Notes: generated by a model not told the origin, from the sequence alone. DNA of 64,000 bases from Pseudomonas sp. NC02 (GCF_002874965.1 NZ_CP025624.1:2914001-2978000); one strand, 5' to 3'. Counted from the stretch's first letter, positions 34,075 through 43,260 are shown. Made by a program: numbers and translations.

Positions 34075-35224
34075 AGGTAGTGCCCCGGTCCGGGCTTGAG
34101 CTCACCGAAACACCTCCATCATGGGCCTTGGCAATTTCCCGCACGATAAACAGCCCCAGGCCAACGCTACGCACCTCACTGTCCTGCTCCGTGCCTCGGG
34201 TCATGGGCTCAAACAAGCCGGCCATCAACGCTTCGGGAATCGCCGGGCCGTGGTTGTGCACCGAGAGCCGGCTCTCTTGTGCGTCCTGGTGCGAGGTGAC
34301 GGTAATCGGCTGTTGCAGGTCGCCGTACGCCACGCTGTTGGCCACCAGGTTGCCGATGATTTGTTGTATGCGGTCGGCATCCAGGAACGTGCGGGCGCTG
34401 CCCGTGGCGTGATGTTCGAGGGTCGCCGTGGGGAACGCCACTTGCAACTCGTCGAGACTGTCACGGGTGACGGCGTGCAGGTCGAGTGCTACGGGATTGA
34501 TGCTGATGCCCTGGCCGACTCTGGCCTGGGTGAAGTCCAGCAAGTCGGCGATCATCCGCTGCGCCCGTTCGGTGGACAGGCCGATATGCCCCAGGAGTTG
34601 GCGCTCCTTGGGGCTGCGCTCGCCACGGGCGAGGAACTCCGAGGCCATCTTGATCGCGGTAAGCGGGTTCTTCAGGTCATGGCTGACAATCGCGACCATC
34701 TGCTCGGCAAACAGCGCCCGGCGCTGGGCGATTTCATAGGCGCTGCTCAGTTCGGCCTGGGCCTGATGCAGCGCGACTTCAGCGGCGGTCTTTTCCTGCA
34801 GCAAGGCTTCAGCCAGTTTGCGGGCGTTGAGCAGTTCGCGCTCGTACTTGTCGCGGTCGGTGGTGCCGAAAAGGGCCAGTTCGTTGTAGGCAATACCGGC
34901 ATGTTCGTGCCTGACGCCGTTGAGCAATACCGTGACGGTGCGCCGGTCACGGTGCAGCAGGTCGAGTTTCACTTCGGCGATGGAGCCTTGCATTTTCATC
35001 AGCGGCGCCAAGTGCGTCTGATGGAAGATCCGCCCGCCCATCGTCAGCAGGTCCTGGAACCGTCGTTCTTTCAACTCATCGACGCTGAAGCCGGTCCAGT
35101 CGCTGAAGCACTGGTTGGCCTGCACGATGGTGCCGTCTTCCCGGGTGACTACCAAGGCGCAGGGCGCACCGTCGAACAAACGTTGAGAGTCCGGCAACGA
35201 CAGGTTATCGGCTGGCATCGGCAC
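34043..35224 (-). CDS. PAS-domain sensor histidine kinase, coupled to an RsbQ-like hydrolase
   Basis: 393 residues, no membrane span. PAS domain about residues 14-126, with APCALVVTREDGTIVQAN and HQTHLAPLMKMQGSIAEVKL; a coiled coil (about 126-175); HisKA with the phospho-His182 in IVSHDLKNPLTAIK; and an ATPase domain with N-box IIGNLVANSVAYG and G-box VGLGLFIVREIAKAH. The PAS plus linker resembles the N-terminus of Bacillus RsbP as I remember it. The start overlaps the hydrolase gene by 20 bases, implying coupled translation. No response regulator is adjacent, so its partner is elsewhere. Confidence 0.9.
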   Translation of the reverse strand: MPMPADNLSLPDSQRLFDGAPCALVVTREDGTIVQANQCFSDWTGFSVDELKERRFQDLLTMGGRIFHQTHLAPLMKMQGSIAEVKLDLLHRDRRTVTVLLNGVRHEHAGIAYNELALFGTTDRDKYERELLNARKLAEALLQEKTAAEVALHQAQAELSSAYEIAQRRALFAEQMVAIVSHDLKNPLTAIKMASEFLARGERSPKERQLLGHIGLSTERAQRMIADLLDFTQARVGQGISINPVALDLHAVTRDSLDELQVAFPTATLEHHATGSARTFLDADRIQQIIGNLVANSVAYGDLQQPITVTSHQDAQESRLSVHNHGPAIPEALMAGLFEPMTRGTEQDSEVRSVGLGLFIVREIAKAHDGGVSVSSSPDRGTTFSVHFPLRHP

Positions 35225-36023
35225 CCACCCATGGCAACAGGAAACTGTCCATGGCCGCTGAACAGGCGCCGGGTGCGCTCATGTGCGGGCAATGCCCCAC
35301 GTTATCGACCAGGCAGTACGTGCTGGCGGGCAACGCCGCGTGCAGGTATTCACCCACGCAGACCGGTGCGATCAAGTCGTCGGTGGATTGCAGAATCAGG
35401 GTGGGGGTCATCAGGCCGGCGATGTCCTGGCGGTTGTCCGACAGGAACGTCACCCGTGCGAAGCGCTTGGCGATGTCGGGCTCGGTGCGGCAGAAGCTGT
35501 TGGTCAGTTCTTCGCCGAGGGCCGGTTGCCCAGGCGCGCCCATGATCACCGGGGCCATGGTGCTGGACCAGCCGAGGTAATTGCTGTCGAGGGTATCGAG
35601 CAACGAATGGATATCGTCGAGGGTGAACCCGCCCGTGTAGTCACCGGAATCGATATAGCAGGGCGAAGGACCGATCATCACATGGGCGGCGATTTTTCCG
35701 GGGGCCTGGCGATCGGCCAGGGCGCCGATCATGGCGCTGACGGAGTGCCCCACCAGCACCACCGGGCCCACGGCGTATTCATCAACAATCTCGCCCAAGT
35801 CATGGGCGTAGCCGGCGAGTGAGCTGTATTTTTCGCTGTCGTACGCGCCTAGGTCGGACTGGCCAGCCCCCACCAGGTCATACAGCACCACACGGAAACG
35901 CCCGGTGAAGTGAGGAAACAGATAATTCCACATGGTCTGATCACACCCGAAGCCATGGGAGAAAACCAGGGTCGAGGGACCGCTGCCATACACCCTGACG
36001 TTGTTGCGCTGCTGAAGGTCCAT
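35205..36023 (-). CDS. RsbQ-like alpha/beta hydrolase (RsbQ/KAI2/D14 family)
   Basis: 272 residues. The N-terminus RNNVRVYGSGPSTLVFSHGF then GCDQTMWNYLFPHF matches the RsbQ/KAI2/D14 group. The triad is visible: Ser94 in VGHSVSAM, Asp216 in QSTDDLIAP and His244 in GHCPHM. In B. subtilis RsbQ is needed, with the PAS phosphatase RsbP, for the energy-stress response, probably by handling a hydrophobic small molecule; plant homologues are hormone receptors. Here it precedes and overlaps a PAS histidine kinase gene by 20 bases. No signal peptide, so cytosolic. The ligand is unknown. Confidence 0.92.
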   Translation of the reverse strand: MDLQQRNNVRVYGSGPSTLVFSHGFGCDQTMWNYLFPHFTGRFRVVLYDLVGAGQSDLGAYDSEKYSSLAGYAHDLGEIVDEYAVGPVVLVGHSVSAMIGALADRQAPGKIAAHVMIGPSPCYIDSGDYTGGFTLDDIHSLLDTLDSNYLGWSSTMAPVIMGAPGQPALGEELTNSFCRTEPDIAKRFARVTFLSDNRQDIAGLMTPTLILQSTDDLIAPVCVGEYLHAALPASTYCLVDNVGHCPHMSAPGACSAAMDSFLLPWVGADASR

Positions 36024-36150
36024 GGCGTTCTCGTGTAGGGCGTGTGTGGGGGTGGCGTAAGTCTAGATAGTCGGTGGCGTCGGGTCACCTGTTTATAGCG
36101 TCGATAGGGTAAAGTCGGCCGATTCAGGATGAAACTTCAGGTAACAAAAC

Positions 36151-37356
36151 ATGATGGTGTTCCTACGGCAATGTGTCTTGGGCTTGCTACTGATCGTTTC
36201 CGGCTCGCAGGTGTGGGCCGATACCGTTCCCCCGGCGCCGGTCACGGTTGCGCTGGACCAGCGCGTGATCGACCTGACCCAAACCCTCGACGCTGCCACT
36301 CAATCGCGTATGACCACGCAACTCGCCGGTCTGGAACAACGCAAGGGCGCACAGGTGGCGGTGATGCTGCTGCCGAGCACCCAGGGCGTTGGCATTGAGG
36401 ACTTCGCCAACCAACTGTTCCGTGCCTGGAAACTGGGGCGCAAGGACGTCAACGACGGCATCCTGCTGCTGGTGGCGAAGGACGATCGCAAGGTTAGGAT
36501 CGAAGTCGGTTACGGCCTGGAAGGCGTGGTCACCGACCTGCTGGCCCACCGCATCATCGAGGAACACATCACCCCGGCGTTTCGCCAGGGCGATTACGCA
36601 GGCGGCGTGCAGCAAGCAGTGGACGACCTGACACTGTTGGTGGACGGGGGCAATTTGCCCGAGGTGGCCAAGGCCGGTTTCCCGCCTGAAGCGTATGCGG
36701 TGCTCCTCGCGTTCATTTTCGGCGGGGTGGTCGGGGTATTGATGGGCGCCGAAAAACTCCCTTGGCGCCGGGGCCTGATGGCGGTGGTCGGTGTCACCGT
36801 GGTGCTGGTCGCGGTTGCGGGCGGCAAGGACTGGCCGGTCTATTTGCTGTTGCTGCCCCTGTGCATGCTGATCGGTGGCGCTACTTTCGGCGCGTTGTGG
36901 CAGGCGAGGGCGGCGTTTTACACCGTGCTGGTGCTGTTGGGCTACATCGCCGGCGTGCTGCTGACCGATAACTTCGTGCGCGAGATATCCCTTATTCACT
37001 GGCTGGCTTATCCATTCGCAGGGTTGCTGGTCCTGGGCCTGTATCTCGGCCTGTTCCTGGTGATGAAGAGCATGTGGAAAGAGAGCCAGGGTGGCTTTAT
37101 CGCGCGGCTGGTGGCGGTGCTGGTGGTGTACGGGATCGTGGGGGCATTGATTGACAAGGGCGCCACGGGATGGCTGCTGGCGTTTCCCTTCGCTTCGTTC
37201 GCGGCGCTGTTCATCTTTGCCCACGGTATCAGCGGCGGGTCGGGGTCGGGGTCGGGTGGGGGCTCCAGCTCCTCCGGTTCGAGTTCCAGTTCCAGCAGCA
37301 GCTCTTCGGGGGGTGGCGGTTCCAGCGGTGGGGGTGGGGCGTCGGGGAGTTGGTAA
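36151..37356 (+). CDS. TPM-domain membrane protein (YgcG family)
   Basis: 401 residues. Signal peptide MMVFLRQCVLGLLLIVSGSQ ends after VWA. The TPM domain follows (about 28-155, VIDLTQTLDAATQSRMTTQL; EVGYGLEGVVTDLLAHRII), then five to six membrane segments (about 185-365) and a tail of some 45 residues made almost only of Ser and Gly ending in SGSW. TPM proteins are linked to photosystem repair in plants and have unclear roles in bacteria. The Ser/Gly tail is common in this family. The ATG at 36151 or 36154 can serve as start. Confidence 0.88.
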   Translation: MMVFLRQCVLGLLLIVSGSQVWADTVPPAPVTVALDQRVIDLTQTLDAATQSRMTTQLAGLEQRKGAQVAVMLLPSTQGVGIEDFANQLFRAWKLGRKDVNDGILLLVAKDDRKVRIEVGYGLEGVVTDLLAHRIIEEHITPAFRQGDYAGGVQQAVDDLTLLVDGGNLPEVAKAGFPPEAYAVLLAFIFGGVVGVLMGAEKLPWRRGLMAVVGVTVVLVAVAGGKDWPVYLLLLPLCMLIGGATFGALWQARAAFYTVLVLLGYIAGVLLTDNFVREISLIHWLAYPFAGLLVLGLYLGLFLVMKSMWKESQGGFIARLVAVLVVYGIVGALIDKGATGWLLAFPFASFAALFIFAHGISGGSGSGSGGGSSSSGSSSSSSSSSSGGGGSSGGGGASGSW

Positions 37357-37370
37357 GACTCCCCCGGAAG

Positions 37371-38051
37371 CTAGGCGGGCTTGTAGGCAATCCAGCCCTT
37401 GAAACTGAAGCTCGCGTAGAACAGTTCCACACCTTCGAAGCCTGCCTCCCGTAGCAGCGCTTCATCGTCGTTGGGTGACAGCACCGGCAAGTGGCTGCTG
37501 ATGGCGGTAATCGCCCGCTGCGCATCTTCAGCCGGTACGCCGGAATCCACCGCATAGGCCGCATAACGCTTCAGCCAGCGCGCTTTTTCCTCTGGCGAGG
37601 ATTGGGGGAAGCTGTGATGCGCCGCAATCAAAGGCGCGCCCGGCGACAAGCGCCGCCACAGCTCTTTCAGGGTTTGCAGACGCTCTTCGGCCGGGATGAA
37701 GTGCAAGGTCAGCAAGGACGTGGCGGCATCGAACGGCCCCTCGGGCGCGGTATCGATATAGCCTTCATGTAACTGCACCCGGGCCATCAGCGGACCCAAG
37801 GTGGCCTCGGCCAGCTTCAGCATCTCGGCAGACGGGTCCACCCCCACAAACTGCCACTCGGGCTGACTGTCGGCAAACTTCTTCAACTCCAGCCCACCGC
37901 CTGCGCCGAGTACCAATACCTTGCCGGTGGCCGAGACGCTTTCGCGCAATAGCAGCGTGGTCATGCGCTGCAGGGACTCGAAACCCGGCACCAGCCTCAC
38001 CGGGCCTTCGGCGTAGCGGGCGACAGCGTCGGGGTCTGAAAACCAGGTCAT
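37371..38051 (-). CDS. Class I SAM-dependent methyltransferase
   Basis: 226 residues. Motif I is KVLVLGAGGGLELKKFA (near residue 45) with the acidic end of strand 2 in FVGVDPSAEMLKLAE, then DAATSLLTLHFIPAEERL, typical of Rossmann methyltransferases. Substrate not readable. Cytosolic. Single gene. Confidence 0.87.
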   Translation of the reverse strand: MTWFSDPDAVARYAEGPVRLVPGFESLQRMTTLLLRESVSATGKVLVLGAGGGLELKKFADSQPEWQFVGVDPSAEMLKLAEATLGPLMARVQLHEGYIDTAPEGPFDAATSLLTLHFIPAEERLQTLKELWRRLSPGAPLIAAHHSFPQSSPEEKARWLKRYAAYAVDSGVPAEDAQRAITAISSHLPVLSPNDDEALLREAGFEGVELFYASFSFKGWIAYKPA

Positions 38052-38171
38052 TGCTGGCTCCTGTTGGCGGGGGAAGCGACAACCCTACTGGGGCAAATTC
38101 AGGCTGGCAATTGAAGAGATGTGCAGTTGTGTTAAAACGTTGCCTTTGCTGATTTTGAGAGTACCCCTCGA

Positions 38172-38699
38172 ATGCTTCCCGACATGCTTATCCGCGATGC
38201 ACGGCCTGAAGACGCGTTATGCGTTGGTGTGCTGGGCATGCAGGTTTTTCTCGATACTTACGCCACCGAAGGCATTCGCGACTCAATCGCCGCCGAGGCG
38301 CTGCAAGCGTTTTCGCCCCAGACGATTTCCGCGCTGATCGCCCAGCCGGGCACGGCCATCATCGTCGCTGAATCCAACGGGCATCTGGTGGGGTTTGCCC
38401 AGGTGGCGATGGATACCGGCCATGCGCTGATCTCAACCCCGAAGGCGGCGGAGTTGCAGCGGCTCTACATCCAGGAACGGTTTACCGGGCTCGGACTCGG
38501 CTACCGTTTGCTGCAAGCGGCTGAACAGCGCGCAGGGCAGGGTGGCGCTTCTTTGTTGTGGGCGACGGTGTGGGTCGGCAACGAGCGGGCGCTGGGTTTT
38601 TATCCGCGTCGTGGTTATGAGCTACTGGGGGCGCCTACGTATACGTTCCAGAATGAAACCCATGAAAATCGGCTGTTTGGTAAAAGACTTCAGTCTTAA
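38172..38699 (+). CDS. GNAT family N-acetyltransferase
   Basis: 175 residues. LIRDARPEDALCVGVLGMQV opens the GNAT fold; the acetyl-CoA loop is QRLYIQERFTGLGLGYRLL (Q/R-x-x-G-x-G/A) and the end reads GNERALGFYPRRGYELLG. Substrate unknown. A second in-frame ATG at 38184 would trim four residues. Confidence 0.87.
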   Translation: MLPDMLIRDARPEDALCVGVLGMQVFLDTYATEGIRDSIAAEALQAFSPQTISALIAQPGTAIIVAESNGHLVGFAQVAMDTGHALISTPKAAELQRLYIQERFTGLGLGYRLLQAAEQRAGQGGASLLWATVWVGNERALGFYPRRGYELLGAPTYTFQNETHENRLFGKRLQS

Positions 38700-38774
38700 C
38701 GCGTGAGCAATTGCACTTAAGAAAATCGAAATAATGTCGATATGATGTCATCGCTCACAAGGACCGTTTATCCG

Positions 38775-39319
38775 ATGAAAGTGTTAAAGCTCGCCGTTGC
38801 CTGTGTATTCCCGCTGCTCGGCGCCTGTTCCGACTACCACTACAAGAACTACCAAGGCGATTGGGCCCCGGAAAAATGCAACCGGTCGACCTCTCCGACA
38901 ACCACCCGAATGCAGCGCTGGTGTACTTCGAAACGTTCCGGGTACGTGAACTGGGCGTGCCGTTTCACCGCTTGGTGTTGGCCACGGAAGTAGACGGCGT
39001 TGCGCTCCCGGGCGCCGGTCGACGTTCAATCCTTGATGTGTCCGGTGAACAGGCGCTCAAGTTGGCTCCGGGCAAGCATTCATTGCGCTGGTGCAACGTG
39101 TCGATGAACGCCTTGGGCACCGGCGGCGCCTTCTGCAACAAAGGCGCCGATGATGTGGTGTTTGCCGGGGGCCAGCGGTATGTCGTGACCTTCCGCATGA
39201 CCGCCAGCACCAAGGGCTACCCGGGTGCCTACAGCGTGGAGTACCGCACGTACTCGACGATCAAGAACCTGGATACTCAGGAAGTCATTTTTCCGTTGGA
39301 AGGACAGGGTGATGGCTGA
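38775..39319 (+). pseudogene. Lipoprotein gene broken by a one-base frameshift
   Basis: An ATG at 38775 encodes MKVLKLAVACVFPLLGAC, a signal peptide with lipobox LLGAC, followed by SDYHYKNYQGDWAPEK. From there the frame runs into garbage and stops at 38993. The next frame continues with MQPVDLSDNHPNAALVYFET from about 38876 and reads on to 39319 as a normal, secreted-protein-like sequence with paired cysteines (RWCNVSMNALGTGGAFCNKG). The join lies in a run of five A (38871-38875): adding one A restores one 182-residue lipoprotein. Either a recent frameshift or a sequencing error. Function unknown. The last bases overlap the next gene by 8. Confidence 0.75.
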
Positions 39320-39524
39320 GCGCCTCGCACTGGAGAAGTTGGCTTATCTGGAGTTCCTGCGCCTTCTTGAGGCGAGTCATTTTGAATCGCAGCGCACCGG
39401 CCAAGCGTTCTACAACCACTTCGACTTGCACCGGCTTTCGGATCAACAAGCGCTAGCTGGGTTGTATGCGGCGGATGGGCGTCAGGCGATAAAGCTGATT
39501 GAGCGTATGTTCGACATCGAGTGA
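39312..39524 (+). CDS. Small hypothetical protein (70 residues)
   Basis: MAERLALEKLAYLEFLRLLE starts a soluble helical protein. The ATG at 39312 overlaps the end of the broken lipoprotein gene by 8 bases, so it looks coupled to it. No recognised domain. Confidence 0.6.
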   Translation: MAERLALEKLAYLEFLRLLEASHFESQRTGQAFYNHFDLHRLSDQQALAGLYAADGRQAIKLIERMFDIE

Positions 39525-39534
39525 AGTAAGTTCC

Positions 39535-39960
39535 TCAGAGCATTTTGCTCAGGAACACCCGGCTGCTGCCTTCCGGGTCGCACGGGATTTCACCAAACCG
39601 CACCCAGCCATTCTTCTCGTAAAACTCCGGGGCCTGGAAACTGAGGGTGTACAGCATCGCCGAGCGGCAGCCACGATGACGGGCTTCGTCTTCGAATGCT
39701 TTCAGCAGCGTTGTGCCCAGGCATGAGCCACGCAGGGCCTCGGGCAGATAAAACAGGTCGAGAAAGGCCATGCCGAGGCTGGTTTTTCCGGTGATGCCGC
39801 CGAGGGTTTCACCGGTGTCGGGATCCTTGATCAGCACCGTCAACGGACGTCGGTCATTGGACCCGGTGACGTGCTCGTTGAAGGCGGCGAGGCCGCTGCC
39901 CAGGAGCTGCTCGGCTTTGGCGTCTGGCTGGTCGCCGACCTCAATCAGATGCGGCTTCAT
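39535..39960 (-). CDS. GNAT family N-acetyltransferase
   Basis: 141 residues. The acetyl-CoA loop region reads LPEALRGSCLGTTLLKAFED, and the C-terminal EFYEKNGWVRFGE is typical. It starts inside the stop of another acetyltransferase gene (ATGA overlap), so the two are coupled. Substrates unknown. Confidence 0.85.
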   Translation of the reverse strand: MKPHLIEVGDQPDAKAEQLLGSGLAAFNEHVTGSNDRRPLTVLIKDPDTGETLGGITGKTSLGMAFLDLFYLPEALRGSCLGTTLLKAFEDEARHRGCRSAMLYTLSFQAPEFYEKNGWVRFGEIPCDPEGSSRVFLSKML

Positions 39961-40448
39961 AGATCCATCACCATCTCATGCCACGCCATCCCGCCATGGT
40001 CCGACGCCGACGGCTGCACATAGCGATAGCCCATGCGCTTATACAGCTCCACATGGCGGTCCTTGCACATCAGGTGAATGGTCTTCTTGCCCATCGCCTG
40101 CATGCGCTGCACGAACTCCGTCATCAAGCGCGTGGAGTAGCCCTTGCCTTGCTGGGTGGGATCCACCACCACCGACATGATCACCACATTCGGCGCATCG
40201 GCTGAATGCCCGACCAACTCCTTGAAGGCCTCATCCGACATCACCACTTCATCGGCGCAACCGCAGTTGATGAAACCGACCACAACGCCATCCGCCTCCA
40301 GGATCAGAAAGCCTTGCGGGTACAGCGCAATGCGCGTGGCGATTTTTTCCAGGGTCGCTGCTTCGTCGCCTTCGTAGGCGGTGATTTCGATCTCGTAGCA
40401 ACGGTTGGCGTCTGCGGGGTTGGCGTTACGGAAGGTGAGGGCGGGCAT
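39957..40448 (-). CDS. GNAT family N-acetyltransferase
   Basis: 163 residues from the ATG at 40448. MPALTFRNANPADANRCYEI and IMSVVVDPTQQGKGYSTRLM (acetyl-CoA loop Q-x-x-G-x-G/S) place it in the arylalkylamine N-acetyltransferase-like subgroup. C-terminal LYKRMGYRYVQPSASDHGG. Co-transcribed with the acetyltransferase downstream. Confidence 0.88.
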   Translation of the reverse strand: MPALTFRNANPADANRCYEIEITAYEGDEAATLEKIATRIALYPQGFLILEADGVVVGFINCGCADEVVMSDEAFKELVGHSADAPNVVIMSVVVDPTQQGKGYSTRLMTEFVQRMQAMGKKTIHLMCKDRHVELYKRMGYRYVQPSASDHGGMAWHEMVMDL

Positions 40449-40546
40449 TGGGTTACCGGAGAAGTTGAACGACGGCCCCCATAATAAAGAAAGAACACCC
40501 CGACAGCACCGCCGAACACAAAACCCACTCACACCACCGACCCCCT

Positions 40547-40583
40547 ATGGGAGCCGTCGAGCTTTAGCGAGGCCGCGATGGCG
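40547..40583. repeat. Half REP element of the TGGGAGC(C/T)GTCGAGC type
   Basis: TATGGGAGCCGTCGAGCTTT and GCGAGGCCGCGATGGCGGCC form one arm of the second REP family; the inverted partner is absent. Confidence 0.7.
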
Positions 40584-40624
40584 GCCTTCCTGGCACCATC
40601 AATATTCGCCAAGCCGGATAACTG

Positions 40625-40648
40625 GAAAACCCGCAAATGCGGGTTTTC
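40625..40648 (-). terminator. Rho-independent terminator
   Basis: GAAAACCCGC (40625-40634), loop AAAT, GCGGGTTTTC (40639-40648). A perfect 10-bp stem 22 bases past the stop of the permease gene (minus strand). Confidence 0.85.
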
Positions 40649-40669
40649 TCGTAACTGAGCCAGGCTCTA

Positions 40670-42085
40670 TTAAACCCCACCCACCAACTTCCCCCCCTCC
40701 AACCGACGCTTATACGCACTGTCCCGACTCGCCAACCAGAAATACAACGGCGACGTCACCACCAACCCCACCAACCAGGACAAATCCGCCCCGTTGATAT
40801 GCGCCGAAATCGGCCCGACATACAGCGGCGTATTCATAAACGGAATCTGCACCACAATCCCCACCGCATAGGCCACCAGCGCCTGGGGGTTGTACCGGCC
40901 ATAAATCCCGCCATCCACGCGAAAGATCGAACCGATGTCGTACTTGCCCTTATGGATCGCATAGAAGTCGATCAGGTTGATCGCCGTCCACGGCACCAGT
41001 ACCACCAGCAGCACCAGCACCATGTCCACGAAGTGCCCGATAAAATCCTTCGACGCAAACACCGCCGCAATCGAGCACGCCGCCAGCACCAGCACCGAGA
41101 TCACTGCACGCGCCTTGGCGGTGGGGATCCAGCGGTAGGCAAAGGTCTGTACCAGGGTGATCAATGACAGCACGGCGCCGTACAGGTTAAGTGCGTTGTG
41201 GCTGATCACGCTGAGCAGGAACAGCAACAGCATCAGCGGGCCAATGGAGCCGGTCGCCAGTTTGACCGCGTCCATGGTGTCCATGCCCACCGGCGTAGCC
41301 AGTACCGCAACCGCACCAAAGATGAACGACAGGCTGGAACCGAGCACTGTGCCCAGATAGGTGGTCCAGAAGGTCGACGCCACCGGCACATCCGCCGGCA
41401 GGTAGCGCGAATAGTCCGAAACGTACGGCGCAAACGCGATTTGCCACAGCGCGGCCAGCGACACGGTGGCCAGCCAGCCGGAGATGTTGAAGTTACCGCG
41501 TGTCAGGAAGTCGGCCGTCTGCACATGGGTGAAGATGTAGCCGAACCCCAGCACGATGCCCGCGCCCAGCACCCAGGTGCCGATGCGGTTGAGGACGTGG
41601 ATGAAGCGGTAGCCGATGATGCCGATGATCCCCGAGCCGATGGCGCCGATGACGATGCCTACCGGTACCGGGATCACGTCGACGACGCCGTGCAGGGATT
41701 TGCCCGCCAATACGATGTTGGAGGCGAAGAAGCCGATGTACATCACGCCGGCGATCACCACCACCAGCAGTGCGCCGAGGGAGCCGAACTGGGCGCGGCT
41801 CTGGATCATTTGCGGGATACCCATCTGCGGGCCCTGGGCCGAGTGCAGCGCCATCAGCACGCCGCCGACGAGGTGGCCGACGAGGATGGCGATGATGCCC
41901 CACACCAGGTTCAGGCCGAACAGTTGCACGGCCAGCGCGCCGGTGACGATGGGCAACGGCGCGATGTTGCCGCCGAACCACAGGGTGAACAGGTCTCTTA
42001 CCTTTCCGTGGCGATCTTCCGGGGGCACGTATCCAATCGTGTGTTTTTCGATAAGCGGGGCGGAGGATGTTGCAGTGGTAACCAT
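40670..42085 (-). CDS. NCS1 family cytosine/purine permease
   Basis: 471 residues, about twelve membrane segments. The N-terminal GYVPPEDRHGKVRDLFTLWF then GGNIAPLPIVTGALAVQLFG is the NCS1 signature; SRYLPADVP and GSLG segments recur. These proton- or sodium-driven carriers import cytosine, allantoin, hydantoins or purines. The ATG at 42085 has GGAG upstream. It lies divergent from a LysR gene that probably regulates it. Substrate not certain. Confidence 0.9.
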   Translation of the reverse strand: MVTTATSSAPLIEKHTIGYVPPEDRHGKVRDLFTLWFGGNIAPLPIVTGALAVQLFGLNLVWGIIAILVGHLVGGVLMALHSAQGPQMGIPQMIQSRAQFGSLGALLVVVIAGVMYIGFFASNIVLAGKSLHGVVDVIPVPVGIVIGAIGSGIIGIIGYRFIHVLNRIGTWVLGAGIVLGFGYIFTHVQTADFLTRGNFNISGWLATVSLAALWQIAFAPYVSDYSRYLPADVPVASTFWTTYLGTVLGSSLSFIFGAVAVLATPVGMDTMDAVKLATGSIGPLMLLLFLLSVISHNALNLYGAVLSLITLVQTFAYRWIPTAKARAVISVLVLAACSIAAVFASKDFIGHFVDMVLVLLVVLVPWTAINLIDFYAIHKGKYDIGSIFRVDGGIYGRYNPQALVAYAVGIVVQIPFMNTPLYVGPISAHINGADLSWLVGLVVTSPLYFWLASRDSAYKRRLEGGKLVGGV

Positions 42086-42336
42086 GACGAGCTCCAAGGC
42101 AAGGTGAGTACGTTGACGTACTTCGCTGGGCGGCGCGTGTGCGTCGCTTTTGTTGTTGGAGTGATCATGTGCAATGGTCACAGGGAGGTAAATTAGTAAG
42201 TTTGTTGCTATAGACCTTAAAAATAATATCTCGCGGGGTTTTTTGCTCCGGTATGTTGCATGCACTTGAATCAGTGTGAAAAAGCCGATTTTCACGCACT
42301 TGTTTGGGGCGAAATCCCACGTTTATGGAGGTCCCG

Positions 42337-43248
42337 ATGGCTGCCTATAACCTGCGCCAGCTCAGATATTTTGTAACCACGGCCGAGTGCGGCAGCGTGG
42401 CAGAGGCCTCGCGCAAGCTCTATATCGCGCAACCGTCGGTGTCGACGGCCATCAAGCAACTGGAAGACAGCTTCGGCGTGCAGCTGTTTATCCGCCATCA
42501 CGCTCAAGGGGTGTCACTGACGCCGAGCGGTGCGCGGTTCTATCGCAAGGCCCTGGAGCTGCTGCGGGTTGCCCATGAGTTTGAGCAGAACGCCCTGGCG
42601 GACAATGACGTGGTGGCGGGGCAGATCGATATCGGTTGCTTCGAAACCGTGGCACCGCTGTATTTGCCGCGCTTGATTGCCGGTTTCCGGGAGCGTTGGC
42701 CGGGGGTGGAAATCCGTCTGCGCGATGGCGAACAACAGGAACTGGTACAGGCGCTGACGGCCGGCAGTATCGATGTGGCGATGCTGTTTGAGCATGACCT
42801 GGGCAGCGCCATCGAGACCACGCCGCTGATGCCGCCGCAGCAACCCTATGCGTTGCTGCCGGCGGATCACCGGTTTGCGCAGCAGGCCAAGGTGTCGTTG
42901 GCGGACTTGGTGCTGGAACCGATGATTTTGCTGGATGTGCTGCCGAGCCGGACGTACTTCGTGAGCATCTTTGAAGAGCGTGGGCTGACGCCGAATATTG
43001 TCTTCAGTTCGCCGTCGATCGAGATGGTGCGGGGGATGGTGGGGCGCGGGTTCGGGTTTTCGATCCTGGTGACCAAGCCGTTTTCGCCGTATTCCTATGA
43101 CGGGCAGAAGCTGGTGTGCGTGCCGTTGGCGGAGACGGTGACGGGGTCGGGGTTGTCGGCGGTGTGGTTGCGGCGGGCGCCGTTGACCAAGCCGGTGCAG
43201 TTGTTTGTGGAGTATTGCCGGGAAGAGCTGGCGCGGTTGTTAGGTTAG
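42337..43248 (+). CDS. LysR family regulator
   Basis: 303 residues. Helix-turn-helix (about 5-65): NLRQLRYFVTTAECGSVAEA then IAQPSVSTAIKQLEDSFGVQ; effector domain after residue 90. GGAGG lies 5 bases before the ATG at 42337. Divergent from the NCS1 permease and likely its regulator. The 250-base intergenic region contains AT-rich stretches but no site I can assign. Confidence 0.92.
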   Translation: MAAYNLRQLRYFVTTAECGSVAEASRKLYIAQPSVSTAIKQLEDSFGVQLFIRHHAQGVSLTPSGARFYRKALELLRVAHEFEQNALADNDVVAGQIDIGCFETVAPLYLPRLIAGFRERWPGVEIRLRDGEQQELVQALTAGSIDVAMLFEHDLGSAIETTPLMPPQQPYALLPADHRFAQQAKVSLADLVLEPMILLDVLPSRTYFVSIFEERGLTPNIVFSSPSIEMVRGMVGRGFGFSILVTKPFSPYSYDGQKLVCVPLAETVTGSGLSAVWLRRAPLTKPVQLFVEYCREELARLLG

Positions 43249-43260
43249 ACACAGAACTAA

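Noticed and set aside
34121..35545. 474-codon frame opposite the histidine kinase gene
   Set aside because: Shadow frame; the kinase motifs on the minus strand are decisive.
37235..37356. GGT/TCC-rich run as a tandem repeat or regulatory element
   Set aside because: It is in frame and encodes the Ser/Gly tail of the TPM protein.
38861..38993. Programmed -1 frameshift in the lipoprotein gene
   Set aside because: Only a five-A run with no clear slippery heptamer or downstream stem; a simple indel is likelier.
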